64,000 nt of DNA from Symbiodinium kawagutii. Lineage: Eukaryota > Sar > Dinophyceae > Suessiales > Symbiodiniaceae. The notes beneath the pieces were generated by a model. It ran no database searches. It worked only from the letters and a program-made list of their open reading frames with translations, and was not told the DNA's origin. The stretch covers positions 607,946 to 671,945 of the forward strand of contig VSDK01025658.1 in assembly GCA_009767595.1 (NCBI GenBank). Reading direction: 5' to 3'. Shown in pieces: positions 22,521 to 33,632 of this stretch. Position numbers and translations under genes: made by a program. The number at the start of each line of letters is the position of its first letter. Positions within the stretch are counted from its first letter, which is position 1.

Positions 22521-23158
22521 TCATGTAAAGGCCTGGCTAAATCCAAGGGTTGAATCACGCATGGGGCTGGGAATGACTCCAAACCTGGCTTCGGACCTCA
22601 AATAAACAAGCAGGGTTGGACCCATTTTAGCCACAGTTAAAGTAAGGTATCTGGTCAGAAAACGCAGTCAAATACCTGGTCAGAAAATCAAATGATGCGT
22701 CTCTGACCCTATTTTGGCCACAGTTAAGTGAGCATAAAGTAAATTCAGGGTACCGGTGCCTTTCCTCAGAAAACCAGTGATAATATGAAATCATGCTGAC
22801 CCAACGTCTCTTGCAAGGTCTCTGAACCCTTTCAGGAGCTTTCAGGGAAAGTTGGTCCAAAATGAAATCAACGAATGAAACTAGTCCGGTAGTTTTTGTC
22901 TGATCCAACAAATAAATTGACATGCTCTACCATCCGGTGGAGCCAATTACGATGATATACAGTATGTGATGTATTGTCTGCAAGGTTTTCAAACCTTGCT
23001 AACACTTGATCAACCCAGTCAAATGATGTTAAACACTATGTCAAATCAGCACACTTTGACTCTCATCAAACATCATCATTAAACATCATTACCCGGTAAT
23101 ACTAGTATCATCAATATCATCATCAAACATCATTCCGTCTGGCCCCCAGTTGTTTCCA
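22521..23158. other. interval without supported gene
   Basis: TACCTGGTCAGAAAA and GCCACAGTTAA each occur twice between 22,630 and 22,730. A 98-codon minus-strand frame (22,627-22,923) overlaps these repeats and is not supported. CATCATCAA repeat leads into the next island. Confidence 0.35.
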
Positions 23159-23159
23159 G

Positions 23160-23345
23160 GACGACTTCTTAGTGAAACTGCCCCACATCCAGCTGCTCTT
23201 GTTGGCCACTCAGTGGAAGCTCTCGCGCCGGCCTAGAACTGGGAAGTGCGGGAGCAGCAAGCATTGCCATGAGCGCTGCTGGAGCAACGTCGAGTGTATC
23301 GATGGCCCACATAGCCTGCCATACAATTCTGATCGACTACTTCAG
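23160..23345 (+). CDS. exon-like island
   Basis: Acceptor GTTGTTTCCAG, phase 0. It reads DDFLVKLPHIQLLLLATQWK then CGSSKHCHERCWSNVECIDG. Four Cys within about 17 residues suggest a disulphide- or metal-rich patch. The frame stays open to 23,495, but AT-rich simple sequence from 23,350 suggests an earlier donor. The left flank is CATCATCAAACATC repeat. Confidence 0.45.
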
Positions 23346-23454
23346 ATGTATATTATCTCTATCAAAATATGCGTAGATCATGTATTGACCAGAGCAAAAA
23401 CTGCAGTGTGCATATTGATATGCGGATGTATTTACGTCTATAAATTATGGGTGT

Positions 23455-23478
23455 ATATATATATATATATATATTATG
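23455..23478. repeat. AT dinucleotide run
   Basis: A short (AT)n run. Confidence 0.9.
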
Positions 23479-23672
23479 ATTATGTGCGTGTTTAAGAAAC
23501 AGGCATTTCCATACTTCAAAAAATGTCAGTGTATTCAGTGTATAGGAAATTTTTCATATCACTTGACCAAAATGCGGAAATATCTACAGCAGTTCGGTTA
23601 TATCTACAGCAGTTCGGTTACAATCCGTACACATATTTTGAGCATCACAGTGAGAGGTTGCTTGTACAGTGA

Positions 23673-23783
23673 ACCCACATCATATCAATTCGATACAGCA
23701 ACACATTTAGTGAGTTGATGCCTCCTAACATGTCCGAGGATAAGGAGCAGCACGAGAACATCAACATGAGCAACTATGCCTAA
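23673..23783 (+). CDS. possible terminal exon
   Basis: The frame reads ISIRYSNTFSELMPPNMSED then KEQHENINMSNYA and a TAA. The acidic and amide-rich ending looks like a natural C-terminus. A second + frame overlaps it (next entry), so only one can be right at a time. Confidence 0.33.
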   Translation, partial: THIISIRYSNTFSELMPPNMSEDKEQHENINMSNYA

Positions 23784-23973
23784 CCTCTGCAGTACACCCC
23801 TTGAATGAGCTTGCCCTAATGAGCTTCCCCTCCACATGGCTTGTTGATGGCTTCGTTGCATCTTGCTCCCTAGCTGTGGCTTCAAGTTCGGAAGTTCTGG
23901 TTGGTGCTGACTCCCCACCTGTCCCGGGTGACAACCAACCCTTGAGTCATTCGAATCTGCGCCACTGTGGATG
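23743..23973 (+). CDS. overlapping exon-like frame
   Basis: Opens after a TAA and reads NELALMSFPSTWLVDGFVAS then SSSEVLVGADSPPVPGDNQP to a TGA. A 135-codon antisense frame covers the same DNA. The correct choice cannot be made from sequence alone. Confidence 0.28.
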
Positions 23974-24059
23974 GCTGTGAGCCCAAAGCTGAAAGCAAGG
24001 TGTGATGGCACACGATGGATATCACAGGCCGATCGAATCCTCTGTGACAACTGTAATCT

Positions 24060-24158
24060 GCTTGGCGGTTTAACCACCCCTATGAAAAGCATTAGTGAAC
24101 CAACCAGTTGTTAATGAGATTACTAGGGAAAATAAAAATGTTTGAAACCACCGACTAG
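24060..24158 (+). mobile_element. Family B element, copy 7
   Basis: CTTGGCGGTTTAACCACCCC and TTTGAAACCACCGACTAG form the ends, and the core CATTAGTGAACCAACCAG is in the usual orientation. TAATC occurs just outside both ends. Confidence 0.75.
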
Positions 24159-24159
24159 T

Positions 24160-25035
24160 AATCATTGAGTGAAGCATAAACTGCACAACAGGACAAGTGC
24201 TCAGTGGTCTCAAATTCACATGTCTCACCAGCTTGCTGGACTACCCAACCTCTTTAAAAAAAAAGTTCGATCCATGTTGAATATTCAAACTGCCAACTAG
24301 TCACGGCACTGATTGCACGTGTGAAATAGAAAATCCTTGAACCAACCGCCAGTTGTGGCGTGGTCCTCCAGGGAAAATTCACTGGTCAATCTTAATTAAA
24401 TGGCTAAGGATGGTAAACAAGCGGGTCAACAGTTCCTGATGATTCATGTTGCTTTATGGTCAGTTGTCTCAGTCGATGTGTTGACCGATCCACTGTGGCT
24501 GTGCTATTGACCCTCACAGCGTATCAGCCACTATCAGCGCGCCAATCCCAGGCTGAGGAGGGTTTGGTGATCAGAGTCGATGGGTGGTTAATTATATAAC
24601 TTAAGCATGCTTGTTGGTGATCATTTGGTTGATTAATATTGTTAGTTAACATTAGTTAGTTCATCATGTTTGTTGATCATTTGGTTGGTCCTCTTGGCTA
24701 GTCTTGTTGGCTAATTGGTCACAGCTCTACTAGCATGCATCATTCCAAATCATTGAAAGTCATCAATCAGCTTCTTCACTTTCACTGACCAGTGACCATC
24801 AGCCACTAGCAGCCACCGTCAGCCGTTGCAAAAACAATCCCAGCTGATCACAATCATATACGATCAAACCTGATCAACCATCAAATTCTATCATGTTCAT
24901 CATGAAGACTCATGAACAAAGGATGAACATGATGAATCAGCTTGTTCACCTCAATCAACCATGACCTTAGTTAATCAACCATGAAAACAACATACTTAAC
25001 CATGACCTCAATCAGCTTCTTCACAACCTAAAGCC
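24160..25035. repeat. intron-like interval ending in CCATCAACC tract
   Basis: No supported gene. From about 24,770 the sequence becomes CATCA/CAACC-rich up to the next island. GGTTGATTAATATTGTTAG words occur near 24,630, so the polarity flips inside this interval. Confidence 0.45.
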
Positions 25036-25039
25036 ATAC

Positions 25040-25140
25040 CCAAGGCGAAGGCCTCCCCCGAAATCAGCAGCTCCCGCTCCAGCGCACCCATTCCAGCAGC
25101 TCCGTGCGCGACACGAAGAAGGCGCCTGAGAGGCCCTAAT
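25040..25140 (+). CDS. exon-like island
   Basis: GC-rich, with three + frames open in part; one reads GLPRNQQLPLQRTHSSSSVR. CAATCAACCATGACC repeat lies left and AATGGTTGATAATAGGGG repeat right. The product is unknown. Confidence 0.33.
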
Positions 25141-25315
25141 CAACAGGAAGCAATGAACAGCATCCCACCATTCAGTGGGCAAACAAAAAACCATGGGGTT
25201 TTCTGTGCTAAAAAGTGGTTTGTAATGGTTGATAATAGGGGATAATAGTTAATAATAACAACTATGCTAAAAAAATGGTTAGTAATGGTTGATAATAGGG
25301 GTGATAATGGTGAAT

Positions 25316-25435
25316 GTGGCTATGAGTCAATATCAACCAACCAATTTTCTAGGGATAATAGCCAACGATCATAGGGAAAACAATGCTTAATGATATGGGA
25401 ACCAGGGGTACAGGGTTTTGACCAACTGCCATATG
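25316..25435 (+). mobile_element. Family C element, copy 2
   Basis: GGCTATGAGTCAATATCAACC and GGGTTTTGACCAACTGCC mark the ends. The core reads ATAGGGAAAACAATGCTTAA then GGAACCAGGGGTACAGG. Confidence 0.8.
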
Positions 25436-25842
25436 GGTGCTATACCCATGCTGTACCCATGTAATGCCCATGTTATTACTATGTTGACCATGTATTGCAT
25501 GTATAATTAATGTATATCATGTTGTTCACCATGTTTGGCAAGCATACTAGGATTATTGTGTTGACCATGTTGTCGCACACTCATCATACACCATCATGAA
25601 TAGTTCAACATGATTGTTCACCAACCTTAATCACTAGGGGGACCATCATTGACAATAATTTATTGAACATTCTGAATCATGATTGACCATTGATCATCCA
25701 ATCTAAATCAACCATAGAATGAATTAACCAACCTTAATGACTAGGAAACAATCATTGACCATTAACCGTTGATAACCTTTGCTCAACAACCTTTGTTCAA
25801 CATCATTAACCCTTGATCATCCAATCTTAATCACTGGGCAGC

Positions 25843-25971
25843 CCTTAGTTGCTTGGTCTACCTTGGCATCTTCCCCATCCTCACCTTCCATCATGCCCAC
25901 GCTGCTGGCCGTCCGACCCATCGACCGCAAGGCCTGCGCGGCGCTGCTGATTCTTTGAGACTTGTTGATAC
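25843..25971 (+). CDS. exon-like island, strand uncertain
   Basis: The + frame with LVAWSTLASSPSSPSIMPTL continues AVRPIDRKACAALLIL. The minus strand is open too (GRTASSVGMMEGEDGEDAKV). CCATCATTAACCC repeat lies left and family C copy 3 starts immediately right. Confidence 0.35.
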
Positions 25972-26087
25972 GACCCATCATCTTAACCAACCAATATATA
26001 ATGGGACATAGTAACCAATAATCATAAGGGAAACAATGGTTAATGATAGGGGAACCAGGGGTACGGGGTTTTGACCCACAGCCACTT
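25972..26087 (+). mobile_element. Family C element, copy 3
   Basis: GACCCATCATCTTAACCAACC and GGGGTTTTGACCCACAGCC mark the ends. The core GGGAAACAATGGTTAATGAT is close to copy 5. Confidence 0.8.
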
Positions 26088-26572
26088 GCTGATATGTGTT
26101 GATATGTGTTGATTATCGTATGAGAAGCCACAGTACGAATATGATAAGCAACATTTAGAATTGGTTGACTGTACTGTAAACATACTATGATGGCAGGTTG
26201 GTATCTAAGCATTCTTCCACCAATCAGAATGCCTCTCATGGCTGCGTTCTGTACGATTGGTCGATCATGGGGTGATCAGCTCGGTGGCTAAGAGCAGTGA
26301 TCAGCTACTCGCTGACAGCGCCATCCAAGGCCACCCCCCAGCCAGGTTAATCATATAGAGCCATGGTGGATCAGCTAGTTGGCTGCTTGAGCCAAAGTAT
26401 ATTCAAGAAAAGACCCGAAACACAACCCAAGTGATTAATTGGACAACCCTGCAAAAAAGGCAAAACATGGCGGAACAAAAAAACCTCATATTTGTGTTGC
26501 ATCAGAAAAAAATCCTCATATCACCCCTGGCAGTCCAACCTAGGTACCCGATACTGAGCACTTCAAGTCACT

Positions 26573-26929
26573 GTGCTATCCTTGTGGTGGCTTTCTCAAC
26601 CTAGTGATGTGAGATCGGGTGCTCCCGCTGAACAAGACATCAATCCACAAAATGGTATTCCGTGGACGCAACCCGGGAACTCCAACAGTAGTGGCACACC
26701 AGCAATCAGCAATCAAATCATACCATACCACCCAACGAATGTATCTATGGGTTGTCCAAGGCCAAGACTCTGCCATACCAAGCTGGATGTAAACTTTGCA
26801 GGCAGCAGGAGTAAGAAATCACCATGTTTTCTCCCTTGTGCAAGGGTGCCACGGTCTTGGCGACGTTGCATCACGCGTTGCGCCAGAGGTGAATCAAGGT
26901 GGTTTGTCGCCTCTGAGAAGTTTCGCTAA
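26573..26929 (+). CDS. exon-like block
   Basis: A 118-codon + frame contains AEQDINPQNGIPWTQPGNSN. In the right part another frame reads CKGATVLATLHHALRQR to a donor CCAGAG|GTGAAT (26,889). Probably two exons; the join is not resolved. Confidence 0.35.
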   Translation: MLSLWWLSQPSDVRSGAPAEQDINPQNGIPWTQPGNSNSSGTPAISNQIIPYHPTNVSMGCPRPRLCHTKLDVNFAGSRSKKSPCFLPCARVPRSWRRCITRCARGESRWFVASEKFR

Positions 26930-26946
26930 GCAAAATTCTGATAAAT

Positions 26947-27050
26947 GGTGGTTGCTCAGGTTGTGAGGGTACCCCCAAATCATCCTTTATGTTTTCATTT
27001 ACAGCGAGAAACCAACCATAGCTTTGGGTTCCCCCCTTTTGAGAAACCCC
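26947..27050 (-). mobile_element. Family A element, copy 6
   Basis: GGTGGTTGCTCAGG and CCTTTTGAGAAACCCC form the ends around CCCCAAATCATCCTTTATG, the reversed core. Confidence 0.75.
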
Positions 27051-27676
27051 GAAATCATCAAAGGCTAAACAAATGTGACGGTGATCTTATCAGCAATAAA
27101 CATGTGGGCAGCTGACGATCATCACTGAGCATCATGAGCCACCATTGCACCATATCAATCACCATCGTTCATCATCACTTCACTGTCGTTAACCACGGTC
27201 ATTGAAGAAGTATACATGTGTTTTCCGATCAATTAACGATCAATTGGTTTGCTGATGCTTCAACACGATGCCTCATATAGTGAACAAAGAATTGTTCAGG
27301 AAAAAACACACATAAACCATCATCCACGATGGTCAACAGCCGCCACTTGTCGGGAAGTTTTCCTACATCCAAACCTTATATATTATAGACTCCCTGATAA
27401 ATCGTGAGAAATGATAATCAGTACATCTTCCCAGCTGATGAAACACGTAATCTACGAATTATCCAGTACTCAACGGGTCGGGTAATCTTTGGCTACTTTC
27501 TGATTGCATGTCCGCCCTTCACAGTGTAATGATTCTGCTCTGTTACGTCTTTGTTCACTGTAAAAGGCAGCACTCACTCACAGGCACACAGACCACGGGT
27601 TTTTTGATTGGCATTTGCCGCTCCTTAAGGAAGCTGCGCCTTCCAAAGTCACAGGTGTCATAAAGGCACAGTTTGC

Positions 27677-28090
27677 TTGTTCAACGTCTCCCACAATGAG
27701 GAGCTATTACCCATACCCATAGAATTCCAAAGCGTAGATGGGGCTGGTTCCAAAAGCTTCTTGGAATATTCGGCAAGCGTCTTTGGAAATATTCAAAATA
27801 TAATGAGTACATATCATGTCATATCTATTGGTATTATGTGGGCGGGCCAGCCGAATGTAATAGTTAAGGTGCATTCACCATATCACTGCAAACATCTAGA
27901 TCCTTACGCCTTCAAGGCATGCTTATCATTTTTGGCAATACCTCCTACAACCCCTCAATATTTAAAGAGAAGCACCCAACTTCAGGTGTGTGATTGTATG
28001 CTTTTAGGGTTAATGTATATATCTATATGTAAATGGATAAATACAAATACATATACACACCGGTATTGCATCCATGATATTACACAATGA
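27677..28090 (+). CDS. hypothetical 137-codon open frame
   Basis: One of the longer + frames in the window: LLPIPIEFQSVDGAGSKSFL, then HVISIGIMWAGQPNVIVKVH. The tail (after about residue 105) is TATA/CACA-rich and probably intronic. No homology is recognised. Confidence 0.35.
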   Translation: MFNVSHNEELLPIPIEFQSVDGAGSKSFLEYSASVFGNIQNIMSTYHVISIGIMWAGQPNVIVKVHSPYHCKHLDPYAFKACLSFLAIPPTTPQYLKRSTQLQVCDCMLLGLMYISICKWINTNTYTHRYCIHDITQ

Positions 28091-28305
28091 TGTGATTATA
28101 CATACAAATCAAAAGTACAGACATCCATAAACGACTGGCAACCTCAAATTCTACAACTCGCTGTCGAATGGTAAGATATTCCTCACATTCATGTTGCGTT
28201 GCTTCACACCCACCATGTGAGAAAGCATCACCAGGGGGTCCCCTGATGGACGTTACATCACTCCTGGTAGCTGCACCCCTACCTCTTTAAAGGGGATAGC
28301 AATAG

Positions 28306-28587
28306 ATCGGTCTGGCGCCAGCTGCCACCAACCAGCTAGAACATGCAGTGGCAAATATGACAGGTCCACCGCAAGGGAGAGGAATGATTCGATGGGAGGA
28401 GGATGCAACCGCCAACAGGCTTCTGGTTGGTGAACAGCGCTCAGGCATCACGAACTTGCAAGTCAACCAATCATTTCAAATATTGGAAAGGCAAAAAGAT
28501 TAAAACCCACCAAACAGGCTTCTTTGCCCAGTTCAATCTCTTCTTATTCCCGGCCCATGGGACCCATGGCCAGCTATACACAAGTGA
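28306..28587 (+). CDS. coding segment interrupted by an introner-like B element
   Basis: The left exon (28306-28418) reads GLAPAATNQLEHAVANMTGP then RGMIRWEEDATANR. Removing 28419-28517 as a GC-AG intron continues the same frame as LCPVQSLLIPGPWDPWPAIH to TGA at 28587. Unspliced, this frame meets a TAA inside the element. The intron starts with the left copy of the GCTT target repeat and ends at ACAG, so removal restores a single GCTT. The product is unknown. Confidence 0.5.
28423..28517 (+). mobile_element. Family B element, copy 8, with GCTT target duplication
   Basis: CTGGTTGGTGAAC and TTAAAACCCACCAAACAG form the ends, with GCTT at 28419-28422 and 28518-28521. Usual orientation. It lies within an otherwise continuous reading frame. 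Confidence 0.8.
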
Positions 28588-28934
28588 AAAGCAGAGTTGG
28601 AAAACAATAACGCACAACTCGGTTTGCTAAGGACACAGTCCACAGGCATTTTCGACATGCAAAGCCAATTCCGAGTAGACATTGACATCATTGCACAAAC
28701 ACACATCATATGCAACTACAAACCATTAGTGGCTTTCCATGGCCCCCGAGCCCTCTGATTTAGGAAATATCTGCTTAGCTCAAGTCAAGCCAGGGCAAGA
28801 GATTTCTGTACCAGTCCCGCACCACCAAACCGCTCGATTTGGTATGGTCATGGCCAACAGAAAAATCGATAACTAACCACTCCGCATTGAATCATTATGC
28901 ATCAATCGAAAAACAAACCCTTCATGATTGAAAA

Positions 28935-29042
28935 ATGGATTCATATGGGGTACCCCCAAAACATTTCTGTTGACTATTTCTAGTAGTAACCAGTAAAGAA
29001 CCATTTTTTTTTGCGGATTCTCTATTTTGAGAAACCACCATA
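28935..29042 (-). mobile_element. Family A element, copy 7
   Basis: The right end CTATTTTGAGAAACCACCAT is intact. The left end ATATGGGGTACCCCC is partial. Confidence 0.65.
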
Positions 29043-29379
29043 TCCAGAAAATAATCAAACCTTGATCAGATTGATCTCTTGGGCTTTGAACAAGCCAGCC
29101 AGCTGGTCGTTGCCAATCAAACAGCGAACGAGTTCGCCAACTATCAACATGTATAAAGCCATCTCTAATCTAAACAACCATGATTTACAGCAATATTACC
29201 CCATGTGTAACCAATATTTATTGACTCTCCCCACTATAGCCATTTCTAGTGGGTCTTGAGCTGTGGCTATTTGCGCAGCATTGCTGCTCGTTGAACCCAT
29301 TTGATCACCATGAAACTCAGCATACAAGTATACATGTAAAAAGTTACCAACAAAAGGCATACATCCCAACGAACGAAAT

Positions 29380-29452
29380 CTGGTTGTTGAATCCCTTTGA
29401 AAATCATTAGTCAACCGACCAATTATTTGCTAATACTACGGAAAATACTTCA
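29380..29452 (+). mobile_element. Family B element, copy 9, right end lost
   Basis: CTGGTTGTTGAATCCCTTTG and the core ATCATTAGTCAACCGACCAA are present. The right inverted repeat is absent. Confidence 0.6.
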
Positions 29453-29719
29453 TAGTATGATTTAATAGTGTGTAACGCGATTCGATTTACCGAAGCTGGC
29501 TGGACCCATGAAAAACGCTCGGGAATTGTCAGAAACGCCTTTCACCCTATTGCATACCACGTCACCTACCAAAACGGATTATTATGAAATGTTGATGATA
29601 ATCAAATGATGCCAAACTGCTGGCTAAACCACGTTTACATAGTGGTTTAAGATAGTTGAGAGATCCTAAGCTAGGTCAATTTTGTCATTCTGGGAATGAC
29701 TCCTGCTGCTTTGGTGTAG

Positions 29720-29791
29720 AATAGAACAGAAGCTGCTGAATCGGATGTCGACCTCTGCATTGGGCAGTCCTCCGATCCATCGCACCCCATG
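29720..29791 (+). CDS. short exon-like island
   Basis: Acceptor TTTGGTGTAG, 72 nt open reading RTEAAESDVDLCIGQSSDPS, donor CCATG|GTGAAT. GGTTCAAAGTGATAAATG repeat follows. Confidence 0.42.
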
Positions 29792-30077
29792 GTGAATAGA
29801 GTTGGTCAATACTGGTTCAAAGTGATAAATGATGCTTAACCGTGTGATGCTTAACAATGGTTGCCAAAGGTTAATCATAGCTCATGGTGAGATCATGGTG
29901 AGATCATGGTGAGATCACGGTGAGGTTCCAGGGTTCAACAGCCAAAAAATAATGATCAATCATTATTAATGATAATGATTGCTGATAGTTCAATAAGTTT
30001 TTGATAATGGCGGATTAGCTGATGATTCATCATGGTTGACCAGGGCTGCTTAGTCATGTTTGATATGTTTGATACAG

Positions 30078-30176
30078 GTCAATACGCAAGTCAGTGGCCG
30101 GACTATGCCATCAAGCTCCAGCTCGGAGACCATTGCACCAGGGCGCCATGAAGGTTGTAGGTTCTGTGGGGCCAGG
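30078..30176 (+). CDS. exon-like island cut by the assembly gap
   Basis: After TTTGATACAG one frame reads QYASQWPDYAIKLQLGDHCT to a stop at 30,150. Another reads SGRTMPSSSSSETIAPGRHE into the gap. The right end is missing. Confidence 0.35.
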
Positions 30177-30227
30177 NNNNNNNNNNNNNNNNNNNNNNNN
30201 NNNNNNNNNNNNNNNNNNNNNNNNNNN
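30177..30227. other. assembly gap (51 N)
   Basis: Unknown bases; the true length may differ. Confidence 0.99.
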
Positions 30228-30542
30228 AGGAATGCCATGAACCATGAAAAAATACGGCTTTCAGCTACTAGTTACAATGATTCCAGTTGATGGTTGATGG
30301 TTGGTTACACAATTATAACTGGATAGCAGTGTAGCCAACTAGTTGATTTGCTGATGGCTGGTTGACAGTTGATGGGTGATGGTTGATGGGTGACTGTGTT
30401 AGCAGTTAAACTATGGTTACACATGTTTGCTAATCGTAGTTGATTGTCGTGAAAGCATGGTTCGTTTTCACTTGGCTTTGTTTGACCATGTATTTCGCCC
30501 ATGCTCCACGGATGGTATGTTGAGGTGCATTTGGCTGATTTT

Positions 30543-30646
30543 ATGGTAGTTTCTCAAAATAGGGGTACCCCCAAATCATCCTTTCATAGTTGTTCATAGT
30601 AATAAGCCAACCATAACTTTACCCCATGTTCAGAATCCACCTCATG
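30543..30646 (-). mobile_element. Family A element, copy 8
   Basis: The left end ATGGTAGTTTCTCAAAATAG is intact and followed by the reversed core CCCCAAATCATCC. The right end is degraded (CAGAATCCACCTCAT). Confidence 0.75.
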
Positions 30647-30740
30647 GCCAAATGTTCGTAAATCATGGCTTTGTCCTTCTCAACCATTCTCCCCTACACT
30701 TAACCATCCTACATTTGGGTGATTCTGTAGCCGTTGCGAA

Positions 30741-30866
30741 ATATGGCAGTGGGTCAAACCCTTGTACCCCTGGTTCCCATCATTAACCATTGTTTTTCCT
30801 ATAGTTTTGTTGGCTACCATCCACCATTATTGGTTGGTTAACTGCTTGACCCATATCCATATGCCA
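30741..30866 (-). mobile_element. Family C element, copy 4
   Basis: ATATGGCAGTGGGTCAAACC and GCTTGACCCATATCCATATG form long imperfect inverted ends. It ends a few bases before the next exon-like island. Confidence 0.85.
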
Positions 30867-30872
30867 ACCACC

Positions 30873-31035
30873 ATGGAGCGTCGCCGGCAACGCGGCTGGG
30901 GCCGTGGATCGCTCTTAAATGGTCTTGGTCCGGTCCAAGTGCATCGCACTGCGCGTGGTTTCGCGGATCTCAGTGGCTCTCCTGGTGGCGGTTTCGCGAC
31001 TTGGAGGCGACTGGTCCAAGGGCGACCACAAGGAT
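30873..31035 (+). CDS. exon-like island
   Basis: GC-rich with two open + frames: one begins MERRRQRGWGRGSLLNGLGP, the other has ASPATRLGPWIALKWSWSGP. GGTTTATAATGGTTGATAAG repeat follows. The product is unknown. Confidence 0.38.
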
Positions 31036-31039
31036 TCTA

Positions 31040-31375
31040 TTGGTTTATAATGGTTGATAAGAGTTTATAGTGCAAAATAGTCATGACTCATCATTGATAA
31101 TTGTCAATAATGGTTCAGATTGGTGAAATAATGGTTGATCATGGGCTAATTGATAATAGTGGAACATAATGACTAATACTTGATCATATTGGTTAACAAT
31201 GGTACTGACAGCAATGGTTGTTCATACCGGTAAATAGTGGTTCGGAATGGTCAATACTCCGCGCACTAACCATCCACGATCAACCAATTATCATTCAAGC
31301 ATCAACCGGCCATCATCGATCATCAGCAACCAGCGATCATTATCCATTCTGAAGCATCATCAACCATTGTTGGCC
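31040..31375. repeat. GGTT tract switching to CCAT tract
   Basis: GGTT-polarity words to about 31,250, then CCATCC/CAACC words to 31,375. The switch has no exon in it, as expected for the middle of a self-complementary intron. Confidence 0.65.
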
Positions 31376-31382
31376 ACTAAGC

Positions 31383-31480
31383 ATACATTTGCGGGGCTCA
31401 TGGGTGATATCAGCTCGTTGGTGACAATCGCAAAGCCAGTACCATTTTTGATGGTCATCACGAACGCTCATGTTTGGTAC
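31383..31480 (+). CDS. exon-like island
   Basis: After CCACTAAG the frame reads TFAGLMGDISSLVTIAKPVP then LMVITNAHVWY to a stop. CCAT-type repeat lies left. The donor is unresolved. Confidence 0.35.
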
Positions 31481-31929
31481 TAGAATTATTAATTAGCTGT
31501 CTTTCTCATGGTCATTCAACATCATGGTTGGCTGTTACCATCTTGCAAATCATTACTGGACATCAGCCATGATTAGCGATTATTTTTTACAAGCAGCCAC
31601 TAATCAAACACCACTCAGTGATTGTTAATCACTCACGAGAAACCAATGGCCATCAATCAACCATCATCAAATAATGATCATTGATGAATTATCAACCACT
31701 TTTCAAGAAAATACTGATCAGCTAGTAAATGATTAGCCAACAAACCATCAATCAACCACTAGCCACTGTGATCTACATAATCAAACATTAACCATGAACT
31801 CTGAACCACAAACCATCTATCAATCATTTATCAACAATGAACCAACCATGAACGAAGCATTAATCAACGATGAATCAACCATGTTCAAGCATTAATAAAC
31901 CATTCCTAGCCTTACTACTAGCCCTACTA

Positions 31930-32045
31930 GCATGGTCATTGACTCGTGAAACGCACCAGCAGAGCCTGCGGCACTTGGATGAGATGAGATTGGACCTGGC
32001 CGCAACAACACGACTCGTCTTGCCTCATGACGGAGGAAATCAAGA
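31930..32045 (+). CDS. exon-like island
   Basis: The frame SLTRETHQQSLRHLDEMRLD continues LAATTRLVLPHDGGNQEPWG; it is charged and helix-prone. CATCAACCATGAACC repeat lies left; GGTTTTGCTTATGG follows. Confidence 0.4.
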
Positions 32046-32745
32046 ACCATGGGGTTTTGCTTATGGTTTTGTGGAATCTCTTGGTGGCTGCTAGATCCCT
32101 TGCTAAAAGTCTAACTTTTAGTGGTTATATATGGTTATATGGTAAATCAATCATATCCCAAAAAAGCTAAAAAGCTAAGTTCATGGCTGTAATCCACCCA
32201 GTAACCAGCCAAGAACAGTAAACCAGCCAAGAAAGCCACAACTGGTTCAAGAACAGTAGTTCGACCGGCTGAGATTGCGCCAGAAAACCATAGCTGCTGG
32301 GCGCTCAAACCTAACTTTCAAACCTTCAGGAAGGATAGTAAAAGAGTAAGACCTAAGAAACTGGTTACAAACATGTAACATAGCCAAGAACAACTGGTCA
32401 TAGCCATTTTGGTTCATAGTTCTGCTTGCAGCTAACAACTAATCAATAATCCATGATATCACAGCCTGTAGCTAGGAAATCCTCATAAGCACTCAGAGCC
32501 ATAGTCAATACAACTGATGACATCAGTTGATAGCGAATGACTAGTGATATGTTGCTATTAGCATCAATCAACTTTCATTATCAACAATACAGCGATTTCT
32601 AGATGATTAGAATGATATTAACAATACTATCAACCATAAAGGTAAACAATATCTATGCTGCAGTTGCGATTTCACTATGTACTGTACCCATAATTCATTC
32701 ACCATAGATTTCAACAATAGAAAAAATAGTTGTGCATAATGGCAG

Positions 32746-32916
32746 TTGTCACCCTGCACTGGCAAACCTAGCATTATTGGGGAATTGTCACCGGAACTTG
32801 AGGTTCCCACTGAGCAAGGAGGTTGGTTGACCCAGGGGGTTCAAGGAATTGTGTTTCTCTCACAATGCCGGGTGGTATCTACTGTGACCCGTCGGGGTGT
32901 AAATCTTTGGCTGTGG
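32746..32916 (+). CDS. exon-like island with GTATGT donor
   Basis: The frame TGKPSIIGELSPELEVPTEQ continues to RRGVNLWLW and the donor TGTGG|GTATGT. 171 nt. The product is unknown. Confidence 0.42.
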
Positions 32917-33207
32917 GTATGTAACCAAGCAGCAAACTCCAAAGAAGCTCTTGGGATGCGTGCCAATTCCCGTTTCTTGGGAGGTTGGTACCCATGGCAT
33001 CCCATGGCCGCATACTTGGTATAAAATTAGTCTTGTTGGTTAGTGTCTCCGATTGTCCACTAGTCACCATTATTGAACGCGGGTATCCATGAATTCTTAA
33101 CCATAGTTATATATTCATTGATAACCGCGGCTAAGGCTTACAAAGTTGAGACTTGGGTCATAATTTGATATTTCATATGGGAGATCCATGTCCAACCACA
33201 CCCCAAG

Positions 33208-33330
33208 CATGATTTTGCAGCTCGTGTTTTCCCATCGAACACATCGGCCATTTACGAAGCCAGCAGTTTGTCGGGCGGTGCCATTGGGCACGACCAAGAC
33301 TCACCATATGAAAGCACTATTAACCTCTGA
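33208..33330 (+). CDS. exon-like island
   Basis: After CACCCCAAG the phase-0 frame reads HDFAARVFPSNTSAIYEASS then GGAIGHDQDSPYESTINL to TGA. A further small island at 33,450-33,513 (ANTQAGALQPAEPSNSS, donor GTAGGT) may be the next exon. Confidence 0.4.
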   Translation, partial: HDFAARVFPSNTSAIYEASSLSGGAIGHDQDSPYESTINL

Positions 33331-33632
33331 AAAACCATCATGAATCTGTTGTTCACCGCAAGCCATCTTAGGGGTACCAATCAATTTTGGAGCTCCCAAG
33401 TTTGATAAAACCCCATTTCACTAACAACCATGGTTCAAACCCAACCTAGTGGTATCAATCGCCAACACCCAAGCTGGTGCGTTACAACCGGCTGAGCCCT
33501 CAAACTCTTCCAAGTAGGTGAGAAAGTCCTCGGAATAATCCACGCCTGCAGTGCGTGGTGCGGCTCATGGTGACCATGGTGAACGACACTACCATGGAGG
33601 ACCACAGTCATGCCTCCCACGTTAGATGACCC

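Noticed and set aside
33360..33415. Possible family A copy (GGGGTACCAATC..TTTGATAAAACCCC)
   Set aside because: Too short and too diverged; only GGGGTACC is shared.
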